Source: Phaeobacter sp. 22II1-1F12B (GTDB lineage Bacteria > Pseudomonadota > Alphaproteobacteria > Rhodobacterales > Rhodobacteraceae). Taken from it: DNA of 64,000 nt. Made by a program: the position numbers and the translations under genes. Below, one piece after another: positions 1 to 10,620 of the stretch (positions within the stretch are counted from its first letter, which is position 1; every line of letters starts with the position of its first letter). The stretch covers positions 343,026 to 407,025 of the forward strand of contig NZ_AQQP01000005.1 of the NCBI RefSeq assembly GCF_002210165.1, given 5' to 3'. A model generated the notes under the pieces. The model made no database searches and was not told the origin of the DNA. It saw only the letters and a list, made by a program, of their open reading frames with translations.

Positions 1-2
1 AG

Positions 3-1142
3 CGTATCGCGGGCTTGCCCTGGGACGAAACCTACAGCCCCGAAACGGTGCGCAAGGTCGGCGACCGCCTGCGGCGTACCGGCACCTTCAAATCCGTCCA
101 GATCATCGAAGACGAAACGCCAAATCCGGACGGCACGCTTGATTTCACCGCCGAGGTGACGGAACAGCCCCTGCGTCGCATTTCGCTGGGTGGCGAGATC
201 CAGTCGACAACCGGCGTCGATCTGTCGGCGACCTGGATTCACCGTAACCTTTTCGGCGCGGCCGAGCGGCTGCGGCTCGAAGCGGAAATCCGCAACATCG
301 GTGGCGACGAAGAGATCGACGGGCGTCTGGGTTTCCGGCTCGACAACCCGGCGCGGCTGGGGCCAGACAACAACCTATTCTACCTCGGCTCTCTCGAACG
401 GTTCGAACGCGAACACTACCGGCTCGACCAGTTCGAACTTGGTGTCGGGGTGCGGCGCGTCTTTTCCGACGAGCTTGTCGCCGAGGCCACCCTGCTTGCG
501 AGCGTTGGCCGGTCCAACGACGCCTATGGCGACGATCGCCAGTTCAACATGATCAAGCTGCCCTTCTGGGCTGAATACGACCGGCGCGACAACCCGACCG
601 ATGCCACACGCGGTTATTACGTCAACGGCACCGTGACGCCCTTTGCAGGCTTTGGCGGCAGCACGTCGGGCATCGCCGCCAAGATCGACGGGCGCGCCTA
701 TTACAGTCTGACCGAAACCGGTTCAATCGTGCTGGCCGGGCGGTTGCAGCTTGGCAGTGTCGCGGGTGGCGCACCGGCGACGATCTCTCCCGACCTTCTG
801 TTCTTCTCCGGCGGGTCAGGCACGGTCCGCGGCCAACCGTATGAATCGCTTGGTATTCCTGTCGGCAATGACGTGGCTGGCGGACGGTCCTTCCTCAACG
901 CCAGTGCCGAGGTGCGCGCCCGCGTCACGGCCAAAATCTCGGTTGTCGGCTTCTTCGATTACGGTGCGGTTGACAGCTCCAGCTTCATCAGCAGCGATGC
1001 CTATTCCCACTCCGGCGCGGGCCTTGGCGTGCGTTACGATCTTGGCGGGTTTGGCCCCATCCGGCTTGACCTCGCCCTGCCCGTCGACGGCCCGACAGAT
1101 GACGGGCTGCAATTCTACATCGGCATAGGACAGGCATTCTGA
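3..1142 (+). CDS. tamA: TamA, outer-membrane BamA-family assembly protein (5' end outside window)
   Basis: Omp85/BamA-family outer-membrane barrel that works with TamB to insert autotransporters and other outer-membrane proteins. The reading frame is open to the left edge, so the N-terminus and first POTRA domains are missing. What remains begins in the last POTRA domain (the stretch around DETYSPETVRKVGDRLRRTG) and continues into the C-terminal beta-barrel. The barrel carries the usual surface-antigen features, including FFSGGSGTVRGQPYESLG, which holds the VRGxxY-like strand-6 motif, and a C-terminal strand ending in aromatic residue F. The stop codon overlaps the tamB start (TGATG), so the two are translationally coupled. 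Assignment to TamA rather than BamA rests on the tamB neighbour. Confidence 0.93.
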   Translation, partial: RIAGLPWDETYSPETVRKVGDRLRRTGTFKSVQIIEDETPNPDGTLDFTAEVTEQPLRRISLGGEIQSTTGVDLSATWIHRNLFGAAERLRLEAEIRNIGGDEEIDGRLGFRLDNPARLGPDNNLFYLGSLERFEREHYRLDQFELGVGVRRVFSDELVAEATLLASVGRSNDAYGDDRQFNMIKLPFWAEYDRRDNPTDATRGYYVNGTVTPFAGFGGSTSGIAAKIDGRAYYSLTETGSIVLAGRLQLGSVAGGAPATISPDLLFFSGGSGTVRGQPYESLGIPVGNDVAGGRSFLNASAEVRARVTAKISVVGFFDYGAVDSSSFISSDAYSHSGAGLGVRYDLGGFGPIRLDLALPVDGPTDDGLQFYIGIGQAF

Positions 1143-4100
1143 TGCGTATCTCCGCCCTCGCCCGCTCACTTCTGCTGCCCCTGTGCCTGGCCTGGGCCCC
1201 GCTGCCCGTTGCGGCGCAGGTCGAGAATACCGATAGTGGCGGCTTCATCGACGGGCTGATCGAAAACGCCCTCTCTGGCGATAACCGCAGCGTGCAGGTC
1301 ATCGGGCTGAACGGGGCGCTCAGCTCTACCGCGACCATCGAACAGATCATCATTTCCGACGATGACGGAGTCTGGCTGACCCTGACCGGGGCCGAACTCG
1401 ACTGGACCCGCACCGCGCTTCTGCGCGGGCGTCTCTCGATCCAGAACCTGTCCGCGGAAAGCATCGAGGTCACGCGCCGCCCCGGCCCGACAACCGCGGT
1501 GGACGAAGAACTGCCCACCGCCGAGGCGCAGCCGTTTCAAATCCCGGAACTGCCGGTCGCAGTTAATATCGAAAGCCTACGCATTGACCGCATCAGCTTG
1601 GCCGAACCGGTTGCCGGCACGGCAGCAGAGCTATCCGTCGAAGGTAACCTGACGCTGGCCGACGGCGCGCTCGATACCGATCTTGCCGTCAACCGGCTTG
1701 ATCGCGACAATGACAGGATCACGCTCACCGCCGGTTTCGCCAATGAAACCAACGAGATCGTGCTCGACCTCGACATCACCGAAGAAGAAAACGGCCTGAT
1801 TTCCGGCCTGCTTGGCATTCCCGGCAGGCCCTCGGTTGAACTGACCGCCGCCGGGCGCGGCCCGATCAGCGACTTTACCGCCGATCTCAGCCTTGCCACC
1901 GATGGCACCCAACGGGTGACAGGTCAGGTGACCCTGAACGAGGCCAGCGGCGGCGGCACCGCTTTCGGCGCGAATATCGAGGGCGACCTGACCCCGATGC
2001 TCGACCCGAAATTCCACGAATTCTTCGGCGAAAATGCCCGTATCGCCGTCACGGGCGAAACCGGCACCGACGGCAGCCTGAGCATCCCGCAGTTCTCGGT
2101 CGCCTCCACCGCGCTCGATCTGAGCGGTGAATTCGGCCTCGCCCCCGGCGGCACCATTTCCCGCGTCATGCTGCAGGGTGAAATCGCCCCGGCAGAGGGG
2201 GCCACGGTGACCCTGCCCACCGGCGAACCCGCAACCAGCATCCAACGCCTCGATATTGCGGGCGGCTTTGACGCGGACGAAGGCAACCAGTGGGAACTGG
2301 TTGCGCGAGTCGTTGGCCTCTCGCGCCCCGATATTGAGATCGGCAACCTGACTCTCACCGGCAGCGGTACGCTGGAACAGGGCGATGCCACTTCGCTCGC
2401 CGGTGAAATCGACGCCCGCGCACAAGAGTTGCTGTTTACCGATGGCAAGCTGCAACAGGCCGTGGGCGAGGCAATCCAGCTTGGCGGCCAGTTCGGCTGG
2501 CAATCCGGCGGCACGCTCGATCTTACCGATGTCACGCTCACCGGCACCGATTACAGCGCCCTCGTAACCACCCGGATCGACGGACTCAATAGCGGTTTCC
2601 AGCTTGACGGCTCTGCCGAGGTCAACGCCGAGGATCTGTCGCGCTTTTCCGGCCTTGCCAGTCGGTCCCTCGGCGGCGCGATATCCGCGCAGGTCGAAGG
2701 GCAAGGTTCACCGCTCGGCGGTTCCTTCGATGTCCGCCTCAGCGGTAATGCCCTCGATCTGGAAACCGGCATAGAACAGGCCGATGCCGTAATCGGCGGC
2801 GAAACCACCATCCTTCTGGATGCCGCCCGTGGCACCGACGGGATCACCCTGCGGGAATTCGAACTGAACGGCGAAGCTCTGACCGCGAACGCAAATGGCA
2901 GCGTGAGTTCGACCAACAGCAGCTTTACCTTCGAGGCCGCGCTTGACGACCTTGGCCGCGTGCTGCCCGAAGCCCCCGGCCCTGTCACGCTGAACGGGGA
3001 CGTCACCCACCGGAACCAGACGATTTCGGGGCAGGTCAGCCTCCGCGCCCCGCAGGACACCAGCCTCGATCTCGATGGCTCCTACACTGCCGACGGGGTC
3101 GTGGACACGACCTATCAGCTCGTCGTCGGAGAGCTGCAGGCCTTTATCCCGCAGATCCAGGGCTCGCTAAGCGCCGAGGGCGAAGCCGAGCGAAACGAAC
3201 AGTCGAACTGGACGGTGACCAGCACACTGGGCGGCACTGCCGGTCTCGACAGCACGCTCGAAGCCAGTTTCGATGAAACCACCGGCACAGCCGAGATCGA
3301 TTTCGATGCCGGGCTGGAACGGCTTGAGCGGCTTGTCCCGCAACTCGTCGGCGACATCTCCGCACGCGGTCAGGCCGAACGCACCGCCGCGCGCGAATGG
3401 CGCGTGACGGCCAATACCGGCGGAACGGTCGGGATCAATGGCGATTTCGACGGCACCTATGAGGAAGCAACCGGCATAGCCGACCTGAACTTTGATGCGG
3501 CCTTTGAACGGCTCGAACGTCTCGTTCCGCAACTCGTCGGCACCATCACCGCGCGCGGCGCCGCCAGCCGTTCGGAAGAATCTGTCTGGCAGGCCTCGGT
3601 CGAAACCGGCGGCACGGCGGGCGTACAAGGTCAGTTCGATGGCAGCTTCGATCAGGTCTCGGGCGCGGCCGAACTTGACCTCGACGCGATGTTCGAACGG
3701 CTCGAACGCTTTGTCCCGCAGCTTCAGGGCAATGTTTCGGCGCGTGGCCGTGTCGAAAGATCCGAAGAACTCACATGGACAGCCAACCTCGACACCGGCG
3801 GCAGCGCCGGGATCAGCGGCAATTTCAACGGCAGTTTCGAAGAACCGACAGGCGCGGCATCGCTTGACCTCGACGCCAATTTCGAACGCCTGCAACGGCT
3901 TGTGCCGCAGCTCGAAGGCAACATCTCGGCACGCGGCAATGTCGAAAGATCCGACGAACTTACATGGACCGCCAGCCTTGAAACCGGCGGCAGCGCCGGG
4001 ATCGGTGGCAGCTTCGACGGCAGTTTCGAGGAACCGACCGGCGTCGCCGCGCTCGATTTCGACGCGACGTTTGAGCGTCTGCAACGCTTTGTGCCCCAGC

Positions 4101-5704
4101 TTGCGGGGGATGTTTCGGCCCGGGGGCAGGCCAGCCGGTCAGCCGAGCAGCAATGGAACGTCAATTTTGTCACCGATGGTTCGGCGGGCATCGCCGCCAC
4201 GTTGGAAGGGGATTTCGACGAACCCAGCGGCGATGCCTCGGCAACCTTCGACGCGACCGTGGAACGCATCCAGCGGCTTGTGCCGGAATTCGCAGGCACT
4301 CTCACCGCCTCGGGCGAGGCCAGCAAATCCGGCACCGTCTACAGCATCACCACCTCTGCCTCCGGACCCGGCGGTATCGTCGCGGATGTGGACGGGTCCT
4401 ATGATCAGGCCAGCAACCAAGCCGATATCGAGGCAACCGGTCAGGCTCAGCTTGGCCTCGCCAATGCGTTCATCAGCCCCAATTCCGTGCGCGGATTGCT
4501 TAGCTTCGACCTCTCGGTCAATGGACCTCCCGCAGTTGAGTCCGTCAGCGGCACGGTCAGCACCTCGGGCGCGACAGCGGTTGTCGCCTCGGTCGGCAAA
4601 ACGATCACTGGCATCAACACAACCGTGAACCTCTCTGGCGGCTCGGCCCAGATATCCACCACCGGCGCGCTCAGCGACGGCGGGCAGTTCCGTGTCTCGG
4701 GGCCGGTCAGTCTCGCCGCGCCCTACAATGCCGGTATCGACATTCAACTGCTGAACCTCATTATCAAGGACAACATCAGCTTTGAGACGGTGGCGAACGG
4801 GAACGTCAATATTAACGGCGCGCTGCTCGGCGGTGCCAATATCGGCGGGCAGATCAACTTTGGCGAAACCCGCATCAATATCGCGGCCGCCTCCGGGTCG
4901 GTCAGCGCGGCACCGATCCCCGAAATCCGCCACGTCGGTGAAAGCGGTGCCCAGCGGGCCACCCGCGCCCGCGCCGGGCTGATCAAGACCAGCAGCGGCA
5001 GCTCGGGACCCGTCTATAACCTCGACCTTACCATGAACGCCCCGAACCGGATCTTCGTAAGAGGCCGGGGCCTCAACGCGGAACTGGGCGGTCAGGTGCT
5101 GGTGCGCGGCACAACGGCCAATGTCGTGCCATCGGGGGGCATCTCGCTGATCCGTGGTTATTTCGACATTCTCGGACGGCGGCTGGAACTGGACGAAGGT
5201 CAGGTCCAGCTTGCCGGATCACTTGAGCCGTTCCTGAATTTCGTCGCCTCCACCTCGACCTCCGAAGGCGAAGCCACGCTGACCATCAGCGGCCCCGCCA
5301 GCCAGCCCGCGATCGAGGTGACCTCTTCGCCGGAACGCCCCACCGAAGAGGCGCTGGCGCTTTTGCTGTTCGGGGACAAGTTCGAAGATCTCTCGCCCCT
5401 CAAGATCGCCCAGCTCGGGGCGCAGCTCGCGACCCTTGGCGGCGCGGGCGGTGGGCTGGTTAGTTCCGTGCAAGCAGGACTTGGCGTTGATTCATTCGAT
5501 GTCGGCACCGATGACGACGGCAATGCACAGGTCGGCGTCGGCGGCTATATCTCGGAAAACATCTACTCGGACGTCTCCGTCAATGCCAAAGGCGAAACCG
5601 AAGTGAACCTCAACCTCGACATCACCGACAGCCTCACGGCCAAGGGCTCGGTCGACAGCGAGGGCGAAACCGGGCTGGGCCTGTTCTTTGAAAAGGACTA
5701 CTGA
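1142..5704 (+). CDS. tamB: TamB, translocation and assembly module subunit
   Basis: Very large periplasm-spanning protein (1520 aa), anchored in the inner membrane by an N-terminal segment. It forms a hydrophobic beta-groove and partners TamA in outer-membrane protein assembly and probably lipid transport. Residues 1-25 form a signal or anchor sequence. The body is beta-rich and repetitive, and the C-terminal 300 residues carry the DUF490/TamB domain (for example SLIRGYFDILGRRLELDEGQ and the PTEEALALLLFG region). An unusual feature is a run of seven tandem 63-residue units (residues about 665-1105), each with an LERLVPQL-type segment, an ARG and a TGGxAG. They are also visible at DNA level as a 189-bp period. 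The ATG overlaps the tamA stop. Confidence 0.93.
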   Translation: MRISALARSLLLPLCLAWAPLPVAAQVENTDSGGFIDGLIENALSGDNRSVQVIGLNGALSSTATIEQIIISDDDGVWLTLTGAELDWTRTALLRGRLSIQNLSAESIEVTRRPGPTTAVDEELPTAEAQPFQIPELPVAVNIESLRIDRISLAEPVAGTAAELSVEGNLTLADGALDTDLAVNRLDRDNDRITLTAGFANETNEIVLDLDITEEENGLISGLLGIPGRPSVELTAAGRGPISDFTADLSLATDGTQRVTGQVTLNEASGGGTAFGANIEGDLTPMLDPKFHEFFGENARIAVTGETGTDGSLSIPQFSVASTALDLSGEFGLAPGGTISRVMLQGEIAPAEGATVTLPTGEPATSIQRLDIAGGFDADEGNQWELVARVVGLSRPDIEIGNLTLTGSGTLEQGDATSLAGEIDARAQELLFTDGKLQQAVGEAIQLGGQFGWQSGGTLDLTDVTLTGTDYSALVTTRIDGLNSGFQLDGSAEVNAEDLSRFSGLASRSLGGAISAQVEGQGSPLGGSFDVRLSGNALDLETGIEQADAVIGGETTILLDAARGTDGITLREFELNGEALTANANGSVSSTNSSFTFEAALDDLGRVLPEAPGPVTLNGDVTHRNQTISGQVSLRAPQDTSLDLDGSYTADGVVDTTYQLVVGELQAFIPQIQGSLSAEGEAERNEQSNWTVTSTLGGTAGLDSTLEASFDETTGTAEIDFDAGLERLERLVPQLVGDISARGQAERTAAREWRVTANTGGTVGINGDFDGTYEEATGIADLNFDAAFERLERLVPQLVGTITARGAASRSEESVWQASVETGGTAGVQGQFDGSFDQVSGAAELDLDAMFERLERFVPQLQGNVSARGRVERSEELTWTANLDTGGSAGISGNFNGSFEEPTGAASLDLDANFERLQRLVPQLEGNISARGNVERSDELTWTASLETGGSAGIGGSFDGSFEEPTGVAALDFDATFERLQRFVPQLAGDVSARGQASRSAEQQWNVNFVTDGSAGIAATLEGDFDEPSGDASATFDATVERIQRLVPEFAGTLTASGEASKSGTVYSITTSASGPGGIVADVDGSYDQASNQADIEATGQAQLGLANAFISPNSVRGLLSFDLSVNGPPAVESVSGTVSTSGATAVVASVGKTITGINTTVNLSGGSAQISTTGALSDGGQFRVSGPVSLAAPYNAGIDIQLLNLIIKDNISFETVANGNVNINGALLGGANIGGQINFGETRINIAAASGSVSAAPIPEIRHVGESGAQRATRARAGLIKTSSGSSGPVYNLDLTMNAPNRIFVRGRGLNAELGGQVLVRGTTANVVPSGGISLIRGYFDILGRRLELDEGQVQLAGSLEPFLNFVASTSTSEGEATLTISGPASQPAIEVTSSPERPTEEALALLLFGDKFEDLSPLKIAQLGAQLATLGGAGGGLVSSVQAGLGVDSFDVGTDDDGNAQVGVGGYISENIYSDVSVNAKGETEVNLNLDITDSLTAKGSVDSEGETGLGLFFEKDY
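3134..4456 (+). repeat. Seven in-frame tandem 189-bp repeats inside tamB
   Basis: The codons for the LERLVPQL-like segment recur at 3134, 3323, 3512, 3701, 3890, 4079 and 4268, exactly 189 bp apart. Each unit encodes 63 residues. The middle copies (3512-4078) are closest to one another, and the first and last are more diverged, as expected for unit duplication within a beta-repeat protein. Confidence 0.9.
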
Positions 5705-5737
5705 TCCGGGGATACGCGGCAACGGCGAGAAAATGTA

Positions 5738-7522
5738 ATGGATTTCACCACCCGCCCCGAGATTACCGGCACCTTCGGCATGGCCACGTCGACCCACTGG
5801 ATCGCCTCGGCGGTCGGTATGGCGATGCTGGAAAAAGGCGGCACCGCCTTTGACGCAGCCGTTGCGATGGGTTTCGTTCTGAACGTGGTAGAACCGCATC
5901 TGAACGGGCCGTTGGGCGATCTGCCCGCACTGATCTGGCCCGCGGGCGACGCCACGCCAACGGTGATCTGCGGACAGGGGGTTGCGCCAGCCGGTGCCAC
6001 CATCGCCCATTACCGCGCCGAAGGGCTTGATATGATCCCCGGCTCGGGCCTGCTGGCAACGGTCGTTCCCGGCGCTTTCGACGCCTGGATGTTGATGCTG
6101 CGTGATCACGGCCACCTGTCGCTTCGCGAGGTGCTCGAACCTGCGATCCACTACGCGCGTCAGGGCCATCCGGTTCTAGCGAGGGTCTCGGCAACCATCT
6201 CCGGCCTCAGCCAGTTCTTCCGCGAGGAATGGCCCACCAGCCACGCCACGTGGCTTCCCGGAGGCAAGGCTCCTGCCCCCGGCAGCCTGTTCCGCAACCC
6301 CGACCTTGCTTCGACATGGGAACGGCTCGTGTCCGAGGCCGAAAACACTTCAGGTCGCGAGGCCCAGATCGACGCGGCGCGCCGTGTCTTCTCTCAGGGT
6401 TTCATCGCCGAAACCATCGACAACTGGATGCGCGAAGCCTGCGTGATGGATGCCGCCGGTGGACGTCGCAAGGGAGTACTCACGGGGCAGGATATGGCCG
6501 ACTGGCAGGCCAGCTACGACACGCCGCTCAGCACCGATTACCACGGGTGGGAGGTCTTCAAACCCGGCTACTGGACACAAGGCCCGTCGCTCCTGCAATC
6601 GCTGACCACCCTGCGCGGCGTGGACCTTCAGACCGCTCCCCCTGCCGAGTTCGTGCACCAGATCACCGAAGCGATGAAGCTGAGCTTTTCAGATCGCGAG
6701 GCCTATTACGGCGACAGCATGGACATGGGCACCGCCCGCGACGCGCTGCTCAGCGAAGATTACGCCGCCATCCGACGCGCCCTGATCGGCGAACAGGCAT
6801 CGCTCGACCAGCGCCCCGGCCTCCTGTCCGGCTACGAACAGCTGGCCAAGGCCGCCATCGCCCGCGCAGCCCGCAAGCCAGAGGTTCCCGCTGGCACCGG
6901 CGCGGGTGAACCGACCATGGCGCATCTCTCGGAAAAACGCGGTGACACCGTGCATCTCGACGTGGTCGACCGCTGGGGCAACATGGTTTCGGCCACGCCT
7001 TCGGGCGGCTGGCTGCAATCCTCTCCGGTGGTGCCGGGCCTTGGCATGCCGCTCAATTCACGCGCCCAGATGTTCTGGCTGGACGAAGGTCTGCCAACCT
7101 CGCTTGTGCCGGGCAAACGCCCGCGCACCACGTTGTCGCCGTCAATGGCGCGAGACCCGGATGGCGGCCAGATTGCTTTCGGCACGCCCGGCGGCGATCA
7201 GCAGGATCAATGGCAGCTCATCTTCCTTTTGCGGCTGGCGCATCAGACCGCCAACCTTCAGGAAGCCATCGACGCGCCGCTCTTTCACACCGCGCATTTC
7301 ACGGCCTCCTTCTACCCGCGCGTCGCGGAACCCGGCCACCTGATGATCGAGCCCGGTTTTGGCAAAGACGTTCTGGACGATCTCGCATCTCGCGGTCACT
7401 GGCTCGACATTGCCGCGCCATGGACCGTCGGTCGCCTGACCGCCGCTGCGCGCGATAGGGATGGAATGATGCGGGCGGCGGCAACGCCGCGCCTGATGCA
7501 GGCCTACGCCATCGGGCGCTGA
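5738..7522 (+). CDS. Gamma-glutamyltransferase family protein (Ntn hydrolase)
   Basis: GGT-family N-terminal nucleophile hydrolase of 594 aa, close to the family norm. GGTs cleave gamma-glutamyl bonds (glutathione or related amides) and mature by self-cleavage before a threonine. The expected nucleophile is Thr404 in GDTVHLDVVDRWGNMVS, followed by the substrate-loop region PLNSRAQMFWL and the PGKRPRTTLSP motif. The usual T-T/S-H at the nucleophile is T-V-H here. No signal peptide is visible, so unlike the E. coli enzyme it is probably cytoplasmic, and the substrate may be an unusual amide rather than glutathione. It starts 33 bp after tamB on the same strand. Its 3' end overlaps the 3' end of glk by 19 bp (convergent). 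Confidence 0.88.
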   Translation: MDFTTRPEITGTFGMATSTHWIASAVGMAMLEKGGTAFDAAVAMGFVLNVVEPHLNGPLGDLPALIWPAGDATPTVICGQGVAPAGATIAHYRAEGLDMIPGSGLLATVVPGAFDAWMLMLRDHGHLSLREVLEPAIHYARQGHPVLARVSATISGLSQFFREEWPTSHATWLPGGKAPAPGSLFRNPDLASTWERLVSEAENTSGREAQIDAARRVFSQGFIAETIDNWMREACVMDAAGGRRKGVLTGQDMADWQASYDTPLSTDYHGWEVFKPGYWTQGPSLLQSLTTLRGVDLQTAPPAEFVHQITEAMKLSFSDREAYYGDSMDMGTARDALLSEDYAAIRRALIGEQASLDQRPGLLSGYEQLAKAAIARAARKPEVPAGTGAGEPTMAHLSEKRGDTVHLDVVDRWGNMVSATPSGGWLQSSPVVPGLGMPLNSRAQMFWLDEGLPTSLVPGKRPRTTLSPSMARDPDGGQIAFGTPGGDQQDQWQLIFLLRLAHQTANLQEAIDAPLFHTAHFTASFYPRVAEPGHLMIEPGFGKDVLDDLASRGHWLDIAAPWTVGRLTAAARDRDGMMRAAATPRLMQAYAIGR

Positions 7523-8478
7523 CTGATCGCCAGTCCCAGCCGCGCCATGCCGGTCAGGGCCGCTGCATCATCGGTGATCAGACGCACCGGGACGCGGGCG
7601 ACAAGCTCATCAAAGCGCCCCTCGAATGCCATCGCGTTCAGGAAAGTCTCGCGCGCTGGCGTCTCCAGCACGGCTCGCGAAACACTCCCGGCGATGTAAA
7701 TTCCGTCAAGCGGCAGGAACTGGAACACCATCTGCCGCGCCAGCAGACCCAGCGCATGCGCCATCAGCTCTACCGTCTTGCCTGCCGAAGCGTCGCCGTC
7801 CCCGGCCCGGTCCACGATCAGCCGTGCATCGGGCTGAGAACCGCCAAGCGCTTCGTAAAGCTGTTCGAACCCGCGCCCGGAAAACAGATGTTCAACGGTC
7901 GGGAACCGGGCGACCTCGCGACCGATCTGCTTTTCCAGTTCAAGGTAGATCTGCGCGGGCAGGCTTGCATGGCCCAGCTCGGCCTCGACGATGGTTTCCT
8001 CGCCGTCCACCGTCTTGGCAAGGCAGCCGTTGAACCCGGTCCCCAACCCGAAGACCAGCGCCTGGCCGTTGCTTTCGCCGCCCTGCTCGCCCGGCCGAAT
8101 CATCGACAGCTGGCTCTCGCCCAGTCCCGAAAGGGCATGCCCCAGCGCGACCAGATCGTTGATCAGCCGCACCCGGACGTTCTCCCCCGGCAGCACCTCA
8201 GCCATTTCGGCTGGCACGAATGTCCAGTCGCGATTGGTCAGGCGAGCGGTGCCAGAGGTGACAGGACCCGCCACCGCGACACAACAGGTGTCGACCGCCC
8301 CCAGCGAATGGTCCGCGCAGAACCGGCGCAGCACATCGTTGAACGATCCGAATTCGTCGTTGGCATAGCGCGACTTGGCGTGAAACCCGCCCTTGTCGTC
8401 CACCAGCGCCAGCCGTGCATTCGTACCGCCCACGTCGGCGACGAGTATTCCGGGTAAAGGCGTTTCTTGCATCTTCAA
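7504..8478 (-). CDS. glk: Glucokinase
   Basis: Phosphorylates glucose with ATP to glucose-6-phosphate in the cytoplasm. The 324-aa protein has the N-terminal phosphate-binding motif [17 protein letters not shown], the glucose-binding [10 protein letters not shown] segment and a glycine-rich C-terminal region ([16 protein letters not shown]). It looks like the Glk (PF02685) branch rather than a ROK kinase because the ROK zinc motif is absent. It is the last gene of xylF-xylH-xylG-glk, 2 bp downstream of the ATPase gene. This suggests that the transporter also brings in glucose, or that glucose and xylose uptake are controlled together. Confidence 0.92.
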   Translation of the reverse strand: MKMQETPLPGILVADVGGTNARLALVDDKGGFHAKSRYANDEFGSFNDVLRRFCADHSLGAVDTCCVAVAGPVTSGTARLTNRDWTFVPAEMAEVLPGENVRVRLINDLVALGHALSGLGESQLSMIRPGEQGGESNGQALVFGLGTGFNGCLAKTVDGEETIVEAELGHASLPAQIYLELEKQIGREVARFPTVEHLFSGRGFEQLYEALGGSQPDARLIVDRAGDGDASAGKTVELMAHALGLLARQMVFQFLPLDGIYIAGSVSRAVLETPARETFLNAMAFEGRFDELVARVPVRLITDDAAALTGMARLGLAISQRPMA

Positions 8479-8480
8479 CT

Positions 8481-9257
8481 TCAGTCGGCAGCGGCACCGG
8501 GTTTCTTACCAAGGATGATCATGCCAAGCAGATCATCATCTGTCACGTCATCCACATCCACCGTGCCCACCAACTGGCCGTTTTTCATCACGCTTGCCCG
8601 ATCGCACAGCTTCATCACGTCATGGATGTCATGGCTGATCAGGAAAATCCCGATACCCTGCGCCTTGAGCTGTTCGATCAGTTCCGACACCATCTGCGTC
8701 TCATGCGGACCAAGCGCGGCGGTCGGTTCGTCCATGATCAGGATCTGCGCGTCGAAATAGACGGCACGCGCAATCGCCACCGACTGCCGCTGACCACCCG
8801 AAAGCGCCGAAACCGGATCGTTGAACTTTTTAAAGTTCGGGTTCAGCTTGGCCATGATCTTGCGGGTCTCGGCCTCCATCGCGTCATCATCGACCAGCCC
8901 CAGCGGCGTAACCAGTTCACGCCCCAGAAACAGGTTCGACGCCGCATCGAGGTTATCGGCCAGCGCCAGCGTCTGATAAATCGTTTCGATCTTCAAAGCG
9001 CGCGCATCACGCGGATTCGTGATCGTCGCCTTTTCGCCGCGAACGTAGATCTCGCCGGAATCCGCCTGATAGGCGCCCGAGAGAATCTTGATCAGCGTGG
9101 ATTTCCCGGCACCGTTATGGCCCAGAAGACCAACGACCTCACCGGGATAAAGATCGACGCTCACGTGGTCGACCGCATGCACACCGCCAAAGCTGATGCA
9201 GATGTCGCGCATGTCGACCAGCGGGGTCACGCCTTGTTTTTGCACCTGCGCCATCAT
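8481..9257 (-). CDS. xylG: Sugar ABC transporter ATP-binding protein (XylG-like, single domain)
   Basis: ATPase of a CUT2-type sugar importer. The 258-aa sequence contains Walker [10 protein letters not shown], signature [14 protein letters not shown], Walker B ILIMDEP and the H-loop SHD. E. coli XylG is a fused double ATPase of about 510 aa. This is the half-length form common in Alphaproteobacteria and must dimerise. The start overlaps the xylH stop by 4 bp (ATGA), and glk follows after 2 bp. The specificity (xylose, possibly also glucose) is inferred from the neighbours xylF, xylAB and glk. Confidence 0.93.
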   Translation of the reverse strand: MMAQVQKQGVTPLVDMRDICISFGGVHAVDHVSVDLYPGEVVGLLGHNGAGKSTLIKILSGAYQADSGEIYVRGEKATITNPRDARALKIETIYQTLALADNLDAASNLFLGRELVTPLGLVDDDAMEAETRKIMAKLNPNFKKFNDPVSALSGGQRQSVAIARAVYFDAQILIMDEPTAALGPHETQMVSELIEQLKAQGIGIFLISHDIHDVMKLCDRASVMKNGQLVGTVDVDDVTDDDLLGMIILGKKPGAAAD

Positions 9258-10552
9258 GCGCCTCCTGTCCGTTTGCGATAGACGATGTCGATCAGCACCG
9301 CGAGAACCAGCACGCTGCCGACCACGATATTCTGAAGCGGCGCGTCGACGCCCACCATGGCCATGCCCGATTGCAGCGACTGCATAATCAGCGCCCCAAG
9401 GATCGCGCCGTGGATCGTCCCGATCCCACCGGCCAGCGCGGTGCCGCCAATGACGGCCGCCGCGATCACGCGCAGCTCATCCAGTGTGCCGATGTCGTTG
9501 GAGTGGTTGGTCAGACGTGCCGAGGCAACCACTGCCGACAGCGCACAAAGCGCGCCCATCAGCGCAAAGATCTTGACCGTCAGCCAGCGCGTGTTGATAC
9601 CGGAAAGCTCGGCCGCATCCGGGTTCCCGCCTGTGGCAAAAACGTAGCGCCCGAACCGGGTCCGCCGCGCCACGATGGTCATCGCGATGGCCAGAAAGAT
9701 CAGAAGCAGCACGGAAATCGGGATGCCATAGGATTGCGTATAGCCCTCGGGCATCTCCAGCCCGGCCTGCTCAAAGGTACGCTGCAATACGCGGGTCGGC
9801 ACTTCATAGGCGTTCAGGATCGCGACAAAGCCAAGGATCGCGGCGCCGATGATCGCGGCGAGTAGGAACTCGGCCCAGACCGGTTTCACCGGAAAGCCGT
9901 GCTTCACCTTGTTGCGCCGCGCGGCATACAGAGCGTAGAGCGCGCCCAACAGGGCCAGTCCGCCAACGATCCACGATCCGGTCGCGCCAAGCGTGCCGTT
10001 GATGCCGCCGAATTTCTGAAAGGTCTCGTCCAGCGGCCCGATGGTCTTGCCGCTGGTGATGTACCACGCGACGTTGCGCCAGACGAGCAGCCCGCCCAGC
10101 GTCACGATAAACGCCGGGATCGCAAGGTAGCCGACGAGATAGCCGTGAAACGCCCCGATCACGAGGCCGGAAAGCAGCCCCACCCCGATGGCGATCCACG
10201 GGATCAGCGGATGGCCGAACTCCAGCCCCATTGCATTCGGCAGCCAGTCGGTCTGGGTCATCGCCATCACCGCCGAACAGGTCGCCAGCAGCGCGCCCAC
10301 CGACAGGTCGATATGGCGGGTGACGATGATGAACACCATGCCGGTCGCCATGATCGCGACACTCACGGTCTGGATCGTCAGGTTGAAAATGTTGCGCGGG
10401 GTCAGGAAACGCCCGTCGGTCAGCACGTTGAAAACCAGACAGACGGCGATGAAAGCACCGATCATGCCCAGCAGGCGCAGGTCGATTTCCAGCGTGTGAA
10501 AGATGTTCTTGCGCGCCGGAGCCCGGCCGCTGTTGGTGTCTGTCTGAGCCAT
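9254..10552 (-). CDS. xylH: Sugar ABC transporter permease XylH
   Basis: Membrane-spanning permease of the XylFGH importer (432 aa, about 10 hydrophobic helices). CUT2/RbsC-family features are visible: the early [22 protein letters not shown] segment, GGxLVWRN, the [23 protein letters not shown] motif that contacts the ATPase, and [21 protein letters not shown]. It lies 68 bp downstream of xylF. That gap holds a strong stem-loop likely to set the ratio of binding protein to permease. Confidence 0.94.
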   Translation of the reverse strand: MAQTDTNSGRAPARKNIFHTLEIDLRLLGMIGAFIAVCLVFNVLTDGRFLTPRNIFNLTIQTVSVAIMATGMVFIIVTRHIDLSVGALLATCSAVMAMTQTDWLPNAMGLEFGHPLIPWIAIGVGLLSGLVIGAFHGYLVGYLAIPAFIVTLGGLLVWRNVAWYITSGKTIGPLDETFQKFGGINGTLGATGSWIVGGLALLGALYALYAARRNKVKHGFPVKPVWAEFLLAAIIGAAILGFVAILNAYEVPTRVLQRTFEQAGLEMPEGYTQSYGIPISVLLLIFLAIAMTIVARRTRFGRYVFATGGNPDAAELSGINTRWLTVKIFALMGALCALSAVVASARLTNHSNDIGTLDELRVIAAAVIGGTALAGGIGTIHGAILGALIMQSLQSGMAMVGVDAPLQNIVVGSVLVLAVLIDIVYRKRTGGA

Positions 10553-10576
10553 GAGTCTGGTCCTGAGAAAAGAAAT

Positions 10577-10606
10577 GGCCTCACCCCATGTTAAAGGGAT
10601 GAGGCC
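10577..10606 (-). promoter_or_regulatory. Intercistronic stem-loop between xylF and xylH
   Basis: Read on the minus strand, GGCCTCA plus CCC pairs with GGG plus TGAGGCC around an AT-rich loop. There is no strong T-run. This is typical of a hairpin that protects the upstream binding-protein mRNA or partly terminates transcription before the permease gene. Confidence 0.75.
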
Positions 10607-10620
10607 AGATAGTACATTGA

